Made by a program: the position numbers and the translations under genes
Shown here: positions 58,561-64,000 of the stretch, in pieces
Numbering within the stretch: position 1 is the stretch's first letter
Layout: every line of letters begins with the position of its first letter
The notes under the pieces: model-generated
Seen by the model: the letters and a program-made list of their open reading frames with translations, nothing else
The model's database searches: none
What the model was told of the DNA's origin: nothing
Assembly: GCF_002845985.1 (NCBI RefSeq)
Contig: NZ_PDFK01000002.1
Span: forward strand, 434,001 to 498,000
Length of the DNA stretch: 64,000 nt
Reading direction: 5' to 3'
Source of the DNA: Lysinibacillus fusiformis
GTDB lineage: Bacteria; Bacillota; Bacilli; Bacillales_A; Planococcaceae

Positions 58561-59649
58561 ATGTCAAAGGTCGAAGAAATCCAAAGTTATTTACAGCAAC
58601 ATCACATCGATGCAGCATTTGTAACAACACCTGACAATGTTTTTTACGTTTCAGGCTTTAAAAGTGATCCACATGAAAGATTACTAGGAGTCATGATTTT
58701 TAAAGATGCCGAGCCTTTTCTAATTTGTCCACAAATGGAGATTCCAGATGCGAAGGCAGCAGGTTGGTCTTATGAGGTAATCGGCCATCAGGATACTGAA
58801 AACTCAATGGACGTTCTTGCGCAAGCAATCATTTCACACCAAGTTAATCCGACTACGTTTGCTATTGAAAAATCGCAACTAATCGTCGAGCGTTTAGAAG
58901 CTTTACAGCAATCATTCCCACAGGCTAACTTTGTTCGCCTTGATGAAAAGATTAATGCTATGCGCGTCATCAAAGATGAGACTGAATTAGAAAAATTACG
59001 TAAAGCTGCGGAGCTAGCAGACTATGCAATTGAAATCGGTTGTAAGGAGATCGCTGAAGGGAAAACAGAAATGGAAATTCTAACAGCGATTGAAAGTGCT
59101 ATTCAAGATAAAGGTTGCAAAATGTCCTTTGAAACAATGGTATTAAGTGGTCCAAAAACGGCCTCTCCTCACGGCAAGCCAGGTGCACGTAAAATTGAAA
59201 AAGGGGATATGGTATTATTTGACCTTGGGGTTATTTACGATGGCTATTGCTCAGATATTACGCGTACTGTTGCCTTTGGGGAGCCTAGTGAAGCACAGAA
59301 GGAAATTTATCACGCTGTTTTAGCTGCCAATACAAATGCTGTCGCAGCTGTAAAACCAGGTATTCGTGCGATGGACTTAGATAAAATTGCACGTGATACT
59401 ATCACAGAAGCTGGCTATGGTGAATATTTCACTCACCGTCTTGGTCATGGCCTTGGAATTTCTGTGCATGAATTCCCATCCGTTACAGGTGCAAATGAAA
59501 TGACGATGGAAGAAGGCATGGTCTTTACAATTGAGCCAGGGATTTATAAATCAGATGTGACAGGCGTACGCATTGAGGATGATGTAGTTGTAACGAAAGA
59601 TGGCGTTGAAGTATTAACAAAATTCCCGAAAGATTTAATTGTTCTATAA
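58561..59649 (+). CDS. Xaa-Pro peptidase, M24 family
   Basis: 362 residues. Creatinase-like N-terminal domain (1-125) and pita-bread peptidase domain with metal ligands in FDLGVIYDGYCSDITRT (two Asp), HRLGHGLGISVHEFP (His) and FTIEPGIY (Glu) and a final VRIEDDVVV (Glu). It cleaves dipeptides or N-terminal residues preceding proline; PepQ and PapA-type functions are both possible. I start at ATG 58,561 with AAAGGAGG 8 nt upstream; a TTG one codon before is also possible. Confidence 0.9.
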   Translation: MSKVEEIQSYLQQHHIDAAFVTTPDNVFYVSGFKSDPHERLLGVMIFKDAEPFLICPQMEIPDAKAAGWSYEVIGHQDTENSMDVLAQAIISHQVNPTTFAIEKSQLIVERLEALQQSFPQANFVRLDEKINAMRVIKDETELEKLRKAAELADYAIEIGCKEIAEGKTEMEILTAIESAIQDKGCKMSFETMVLSGPKTASPHGKPGARKIEKGDMVLFDLGVIYDGYCSDITRTVAFGEPSEAQKEIYHAVLAANTNAVAAVKPGIRAMDLDKIARDTITEAGYGEYFTHRLGHGLGISVHEFPSVTGANEMTMEEGMVFTIEPGIYKSDVTGVRIEDDVVVTKDGVEVLTKFPKDLIVL

Positions 59650-59657
59650 TTACACAC

Positions 59658-59693
59658 AAAAAAGGAAGCAACTAGTGTAGTGCTTCCTTTTTT
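59658..59693. terminator. Bidirectional terminator between the peptidase gene and ald
   Basis: AAAAAGGAAGCA and TGCTTCCTTTTTT flank a 10-nt loop, with U-runs usable on both strands. Confidence 0.9.
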
Positions 59694-59696
59694 GAT

Positions 59697-60812
59697 TTAT
59701 TGAATTAACTCATCCACTTCGACAAATGGAAGACCTTGTGAATCTGCCACTGCTTTATAGACTAGTTGTCCATCTAATGTATTCACACCTTTTTTCAGTG
59801 CCGCATTATCTAGGCAAGCTTGTTTATAGCCTTTGTTTGCAATTTGAAGTGCATATGGAATTGTATTATTTGTTAAAGCAATTGTTGATGTGCGCGGTAC
59901 TGCTCCTGGCATATTTGCTACTGCATAATGTACTACGCCATGTTTCACGTATGTTGGGTCATCATGAGTTGTCACACGATCAGACGAAGCAAAAATACCG
60001 CCTTGGTCAATCGCAATATCGACTACAACAGAGCCAGCTTGCATTGACTGAATCATTTCTTCAGAAACAAGTTTCGGTGCTTTTGCGCCTGGTATTAACA
60101 CCGCACCAATGACTAAATCTGAATCTTTCACTGATTCTGCAATATTATAAGGATTTGAAATTAATGTTTGAACATCACGACCAAACAGATCTTCTAATTG
60201 ACGTAAACGTTCTGGGCTTAAATCGATTACTGTCACATCCGCACCCATGCCAACAGCGATTTTTGCAGCATTTGTTCCTGCGATACCACCACCGATTATT
60301 GTCACCTTGCCACGCTGCACACCTGAAACGCCACCTAATAAAATACCTTTACCAGCATGGTTTCTTTCTAAGAACTGTGCACCGATTTGCGTAGCCATTT
60401 TACCAGCTACTTCACTCATAGGCGTTAACAATGGTAATGAACCGTTTGCTAATTGCACTGTTTCGTAGGCAATACCTACAACCTTTTTATTTAAAAGTGC
60501 CTGAGTTAGTTCAACCTCTGGCGCTAAGTGTAAATACGTAAATAAAATTTGACCTTCATAGAAATAATCATATTCAGAAGCTACAGGTTCTTTTACCTTC
60601 ATGATCATTTCTTGTGACCATGCTTCTTTAGCAGTTTGAACAATATGAGCTCCTGCTGCAATGTAATCAGCATCCGTAAAGCTTGACCCTAAGCCTGCTC
60701 CAGTTTCAATGTATACCTCATGACCTGCGTGTGTTAAAGTTACAACTCCTGCTGGTGTCATGGCTACACGATTCTCATTGTTTTTAATTTCCTTTGGAAT
60801 ACCAATCTTCAT
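59697..60812 (-). CDS. ald: Alanine dehydrogenase
   Basis: 371 residues: N-terminal [20 protein letters not shown] (pyruvate-binding Arg, Lys), KVKEP, catalytic His and Asp regions, and NAD motif [28 protein letters not shown] (in parts). Reversible deamination of L-alanine, which feeds pyruvate when amino acids are the carbon source. AAGGGG precedes the ATG. Confidence 0.97.
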   Translation of the reverse strand: MKIGIPKEIKNNENRVAMTPAGVVTLTHAGHEVYIETGAGLGSSFTDADYIAAGAHIVQTAKEAWSQEMIMKVKEPVASEYDYFYEGQILFTYLHLAPEVELTQALLNKKVVGIAYETVQLANGSLPLLTPMSEVAGKMATQIGAQFLERNHAGKGILLGGVSGVQRGKVTIIGGGIAGTNAAKIAVGMGADVTVIDLSPERLRQLEDLFGRDVQTLISNPYNIAESVKDSDLVIGAVLIPGAKAPKLVSEEMIQSMQAGSVVVDIAIDQGGIFASSDRVTTHDDPTYVKHGVVHYAVANMPGAVPRTSTIALTNNTIPYALQIANKGYKQACLDNAALKKGVNTLDGQLVYKAVADSQGLPFVEVDELIQ

Positions 60813-61081
60813 TGTTTCCTATCCCCTTCCATAGCATAAAAAATAAGCATCATTATTATGTAACTAAGAATTGATGCACCCCTTGCCATTCCATATTACC
60901 AAACAAATGCAAAAAAAGCTTTAACTAAAGCAAATACAAATAAAATTTCTAACATTTATAAAATACTAAATATTTAAACGATGAATAATGGTATAAATTA
61001 TTATATTTGAAAACTAAAAAGACGGCTATAACAGTTGCTAACGAAGTAAATACTTCCACAAGTTCTACCGATCAAAAGGCG

Positions 61082-61096
61082 TTTACACGCTGTAAA
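61082..61096. promoter_or_regulatory. 15-bp palindrome, candidate operator
   Basis: TTTACA, three bases (CGC) and TGTAAA in the ald-usp intergenic region. Symmetry suggests a dimeric regulator, none of which I can name. Confidence 0.4.
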
Positions 61097-61177
61097 TAGT
61101 GGGAATTAAGTAAGTGTATATAATTGACATTTTGAAATGAAATGTCTTCACTTTTTCATATTTTTCTTTCGGAAAGT

Positions 61178-61206
61178 ATTTCCTTTAGAAAATCATTTGG
61201 TATAAT
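61178..61206 (+). promoter_or_regulatory. Extended -10 promoter of the universal stress gene
   Basis: TGG followed by TATAAT (61,201-61,206) gives a TGnTATAAT element; the -35 (ATTTCC) is weak. The Shine-Dalgarno AGGGAGG follows 17 nt after the TATAAT, so the leader is short. Confidence 0.5.
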
Positions 61207-61237
61207 CAACATATACAAATCAGGGAGGTTTTTCAAA

Positions 61238-61687
61238 ATGGCTAATCATTATAAAAGCATTGTTGTTGCAGTAGACGGCTCAAAAGAAGCTGAATATGCA
61301 TTTCGTAAGTCAATTGATGTTGCAAAACGAAACGAAGGTGCTGTCTTAAATCTAGTAAATGTTATTGATACACGTTCATTCGCTGCAATCGAAGCATATG
61401 ACCGTTCCATTGCAGAACGTGCTCAAGCATTCTCTGAAGAGCTATTAAATGGTTACAAAAAACAAGCTGAAGATGAAGGCTTAACAAACGTTAATCTTAT
61501 CATTGAGTACGGCTCTCCTAAAAATATCATTACAAAAGAGCTTTCTAAAGTCGTAGACGCAGATCTAATCATTTGTGGTGCAACTGGTCTAAATGCAGTT
61601 GAACGCTTCCTAATCGGTTCAGTATCTGAAGCAATTGTACGTTCAGCTAAATGTGACGTACTTGTTATCCGTACACCAGAAAACTAA
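61238..61687 (+). CDS. Universal stress protein (UspA family)
   Basis: 149 residues from ATG 61,238 (AGGGAGG upstream); an earlier in-frame ATG at 61,142 would cross the promoter. Fold and ATP-loop are clear: VVAVDGSKEAEYAF at the start and GATGLNAVERFLIGSVSEAIV (Gx2Gx9GS) near residues 114-135. Members bind ATP and support stress survival. Monocistronic with its own terminator. Confidence 0.92.
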   Translation: MANHYKSIVVAVDGSKEAEYAFRKSIDVAKRNEGAVLNLVNVIDTRSFAAIEAYDRSIAERAQAFSEELLNGYKKQAEDEGLTNVNLIIEYGSPKNIITKELSKVVDADLIICGATGLNAVERFLIGSVSEAIVRSAKCDVLVIRTPEN

Positions 61688-61700
61688 TTCGCAATACATA

Positions 61701-61730
61701 AAAAGGTATCCTTCCATAGGATACCTTTTT
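61701..61730 (+). terminator. Terminator of the universal stress gene
   Basis: AAAAGGTATCCT and AGGATACCTTTT flank a 5-nt loop with a U-run; strong on the plus strand. Confidence 0.92.
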
Positions 61731-61896
61731 ACATTGTGTTGAAAAACAAAACGATCACTAGAATTTCTATGAAGGGTGAAAAAGGCTTTTCATTCTAAAG
61801 GACGCTGGTCCAACAGAAATCACCCTCACCTTACCAAAAGGTCTTTTTCTGCTAGTAGTAACATCATCTTTTTACTTATGTCGGCTTCCAGAGCAA

Positions 61897-62826
61897 TTAT
61901 TTGCCCTCTTTCCACATCTTCACTTTTTCAAAGAACAGCGCAAGAGCTTGCTTATTCTGCATATTCGGTACTTTTGCTAATAGTACCTCTTTAGGTGCTT
62001 TCAATTCCTTTGCTTGCTTTTGCAAAATCACAATACTTTTTTCTAATGCCTTATTGGCAAACATAGCCTCAGGTAATTGAATAATGGCTTGAATCCAAGC
62101 ATGCTTTTGAATGTACTTGTGTAGTTGCTTAGATTGCTCGGAGTCAAAAAGATGTGATGGTGCAAGGAAAAATAAATAGCCGCCATCCTTTGTATAATTC
62201 ATCGATTGCTCAATGAATAGATGATGAGCATAACTCATCCCCTCTGCTGCGCATAATTCATAATCGAGTGCTACTTCTTCATTAGGATAATAGCCTACAG
62301 GTAAATCACAAACAACGGCATCCACTGGGTTTACCAATAAATCTTCTAAGGCATCTTGACGGTATAAGGAAATAGGCTGTTCTGTTAAATCAGCAGTAGC
62401 AGCAGCAAGACGAATTAATAGCTCGTCAACCTCTACGCCTGTCGCTTCCACTTTTCCATCTAATAAATTCATGACTGTTAGTAGTAAATTCCCCGTACCT
62501 ACGGCTGGGTCCATAATTGACATTTTTTCGTTTGCAAGGCGCTCTTCAAATATTTGCTCCACAAAATAGCCAACTAGTAACCCTAACGTATCAGGTGTCA
62601 TTTGATGGTTTGGCTGCGACCCTTTGCGCATTCCTTTTAAAATAGCGATTTGAATAGCTTTGCGAATATCCTCTTTTGTTGCATCCTTTTGTGAAAAATT
62701 CACTTCGCCATCAAGCCATGCCTCGAGACCATCTAGCAACCCTTCTAACAATGTTAAATCTTGTTCTTTTTCGATCTTTTCAGCATGCTCATTTAGCAGA
62801 CCAAATAATTTCTCGATATTTTCCAT
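61897..62826 (-). CDS. ytxK: Class I SAM methyltransferase, YtxK-like (N6 DNA methylase fold)
   Basis: 309 residues from ATG 62,826 (AAAGGAAG upstream). The Rossmann motif SIMDPAVGTGNLLLTVMN (motif I) and catalytic-type VVCDLPVGYYP at the NPPY position are seen; the Asp-Leu-Pro-Val variant departs from NPPF/Y, so activity on DNA is doubtful. In B. subtilis ytxK lies beside tpx, as here. Substrate unknown. Confidence 0.83.
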   Translation of the reverse strand: MENIEKLFGLLNEHAEKIEKEQDLTLLEGLLDGLEAWLDGEVNFSQKDATKEDIRKAIQIAILKGMRKGSQPNHQMTPDTLGLLVGYFVEQIFEERLANEKMSIMDPAVGTGNLLLTVMNLLDGKVEATGVEVDELLIRLAAATADLTEQPISLYRQDALEDLLVNPVDAVVCDLPVGYYPNEEVALDYELCAAEGMSYAHHLFIEQSMNYTKDGGYLFFLAPSHLFDSEQSKQLHKYIQKHAWIQAIIQLPEAMFANKALEKSIVILQKQAKELKAPKEVLLAKVPNMQNKQALALFFEKVKMWKEGK

Positions 62827-62847
62827 ATTTAAACTTCCTTTCACGCA

Positions 62848-62880
62848 GAAAAGAGCCGTGACAAACTCTCGTCACAGCCC
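62848..62880 (-). terminator. Hairpin between tpx and ytxK
   Basis: A stem GCTGTGAC / GTCACGGC (one G-U) with a 10-nt loop and four U after it on the minus strand; it may reduce read-through from tpx into ytxK. Confidence 0.7.
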
Positions 62881-62916
62881 CTTTGTCTAGTATTATCTTA
62901 GCCTAAAAGCAGCTCA

Positions 62917-63420
62917 TTATGCTAGTGCTTTAACAGCTGCAATGGCCGCTTCATAGTTTGGATGATCTGTAGCTTCAGGTACATATTCAACATATGTTAC
63001 TTTATTATTTGCATCCACAACGAATACTGCACGTGTCAGAAGACGTAATTCTTGAATGTACACGCCATACGCTTCACCAAATGAAAGATCGCGGTGATCT
63101 GATACAGTTTGCACTGCATCAATACCTGCTGCACCACACCAACGCTTTTGAGCGAATGGAAGATCGACAGATACTGTATAAATAACTACATTGTCACCCA
63201 GGTTAGCTGCTTCTTCATTAAAACGGCGTGTTTGTGCATCACATACACCAGTATCTAATGATGGTACAACACTAAATAGACGAATTTTGCCTTCTGAATC
63301 ATTTAATGTTACAGGTGATAGGTCATTCGCTAATACCGTAAAATTTGGAGCTTGATCGCCCACCTTTACTTCATTTCCTACTAGTGTTACTGGACCATTT
63401 TTAAATGTTACTTGTGCCAT
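62917..63420 (-). CDS. tpx: Thiol peroxidase
   Basis: 167 residues, an atypical two-Cys peroxiredoxin: peroxidatic Cys in [16 protein letters not shown] (about residue 60) and resolving Cys in [10 protein letters not shown] (about 94), with the TxxxC motif. Reduces hydroperoxides using thioredoxin. AGGAGG before the ATG; a terminator-like hairpin follows. Confidence 0.96.
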   Translation of the reverse strand: MAQVTFKNGPVTLVGNEVKVGDQAPNFTVLANDLSPVTLNDSEGKIRLFSVVPSLDTGVCDAQTRRFNEEAANLGDNVVIYTVSVDLPFAQKRWCGAAGIDAVQTVSDHRDLSFGEAYGVYIQELRLLTRAVFVVDANNKVTYVEYVPEATDHPNYEAAIAAVKALA

Positions 63421-63520
63421 ATAAACGCCTCCTTATTTCATATGTACATAATATTACTAAATGAAGGGAATTAATTGCAACTAAGATAGCTTACTTTAGA
63501 AGAACTAGCTTAGAAATAGG

Positions 63521-63550
63521 AAAGACTGTCTCGAATTAGGAGACAGCCTT
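63521..63550 (-). terminator. Terminator of yteJ
   Basis: GGCTGTCTC and GAGACAGTC on the minus strand around a 7-nt loop, followed by a short U-run; directly after the RDD gene. Confidence 0.75.
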
Positions 63551-63554
63551 TTGT

Positions 63555-64000
63555 TTATTGTTCATTTTTTTCCTCTAGCTTGGCTAGTTCTATTTTTTCC
63601 TCTTGCACAGTCGTTTCTATCTGCTCTTGCTGTTTTGGCAAAGCGGCTGGTGCTGGATCCTTTTCAACAAAGACTTTTTCGTGCACCACTGCTGTATCTG
63701 CAAAATAATCATGTAACCCTTGATTTTCTGGTAAAATGACTACCAAAATATACAAAGGCATAAAAATATTATTGATAATGCGGCCAATCCAATCACGGAA
63801 TAACACATCTGACCAAGTAAGCTTATCATGCTTTAATGAAATAACACGTAAGCCAAAAACCATTTTTCCAAGTGTTTGCCCAAAGAACTTTGTCATCAGT
63901 ACAAAATAGCTATAATAGAGGATCGCTGTGATGATTGAAATCGGTGCATACCAAACAGATTCTGATAAGGACCAATCCATTAGATAAAAGATAGGATTGA
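63555..64000 (-). CDS. yteJ: RDD-family membrane protein, YteJ-like (5' end outside window)
   Basis: At least 147 codons; the frame is open to the right edge, reading NPIFYLMDWSLSES, so an internal Met at 63,980 is not the start. Two helices are visible (about 15-32 and 78-96 of the visible part) with the family pattern GQTLGKMVFGLRV and FRDWIGRII; the opening RDD helix should lie beyond the window. The C-terminus is charged and rich in Glu/Lys. Function unknown; RDD proteins may transport or stabilise ions. Gene order ytxK-tpx-...-yteJ agrees with B. subtilis, with ytfJ and ytfI missing. Confidence 0.82.
   Translation of the reverse strand, partial: NPIFYLMDWSLSESVWYAPISIITAILYYSYFVLMTKFFGQTLGKMVFGLRVISLKHDKLTWSDVLFRDWIGRIINNIFMPLYILVVILPENQGLHDYFADTAVVHEKVFVEKDPAPAALPKQQEQIETTVQEEKIELAKLEEKNEQ

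Larger units (their letters stand above)
60813..61237. other. 425-bp divergent gap between ald and the universal stress gene
   Basis: Holds the ald and usp control regions. Seen inside: a TTTACA/TGTAAA palindrome (61,082-61,096), an extended -10 promoter for usp (61,178-61,206) and an A/T-rich stretch near 60,900-61,000 with a loose GCTTTAACTAAAGC repeat. No gene. Confidence 0.6.

Overview
The window comes from a low-G+C Gram-positive bacterium of the order Bacillales, most probably Lysinibacillus or a close relative. The reasons are the Bacillus subtilis-like order of core genes (infC-rpmI-rplT-ysdA-ysdB-ysdC, polA-mutM-coaE-gapB-nrdR-dnaB-dnaI-thrS, phoPR-mdh-icd-citZ-ytvI-fxsA-pyk-pfkA-accA-accD, dnaE-nrnA-ytpI-ytoI-ytkL), AT-rich DNA with AGGAGG ribosome binding sites, and a cholesterol-dependent cytolysin of the sphaericolysin type. 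The genus is an inference; no rRNA is present.

Accessory region, about 1-18,290. A siderophore locus fills 1-16,359. From a divergent promoter region with a 19-bp Fur box (14,561-14,579), one minus-strand operon encodes an ECF-type transporter (S, T and fused A-A' subunits), two YbtP/YbtQ-like ABC exporters, an aryl-acid AMP ligase, and the first 2119 codons of a giant NRPS that runs off the left edge. The NRPS reads ArCP - Cy1 - A1(Cys, with an inserted degenerate methyltransferase-like domain) - PCP1 - Cy2 - A2(start). This is the logic of pyochelin, yersiniabactin and equibactin: an aryl cap followed by cyclised cysteines. The other arm of the divergent region encodes an AraC-type regulator and an Sfp-type phosphopantetheinyl transferase that seems to start at AUU. 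A secreted cholesterol-dependent cytolysin follows (16,529-18,049, minus strand).

Core region, 18,291-64,000, mostly minus strand. It runs through ysdC, a dimeric dUTPase, ysdB (with a sigma-W-like promoter), ysdA, rplT, rpmI, infC (AUU start, L20-type leader), thrS (T-box leader), dnaI (apparent AUC start), dnaB, nrdR, gapB, coaE, mutM, polA, a small membrane protein, hflCK, lrgAB, phoRP, a MaoC-like protein, mdh, icd, citZ, ytvI, fxsA, pyk, pfkA, accA, accD, a FadR-type GntR regulator with a perfect palindromic operator, dnaE, nrnA, ytpI, ytoI, ytkL, an Xaa-Pro peptidase, ald, a universal stress protein, a YtxK-like methyltransferase, tpx, and a partial RDD membrane protein at the right edge. 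The genes serve central carbon flow (glycolysis, TCA entry, malonyl-CoA synthesis), replication initiation and repair, translation, phosphate sensing and redox defence.

Most interesting: the complete transport and regulation half of a thiazoline-type siderophore system paired with an ECF importer in a Lysinibacillus-like genome; non-canonical AUU/AUC starts on the PPTase and dnaI; and the self-operator of the GntR gene that heads accDA. Functions rest on motif reading and remembered families; no searches were run. I saw no tRNA, rRNA, CRISPR array, insertion sequence or prophage.
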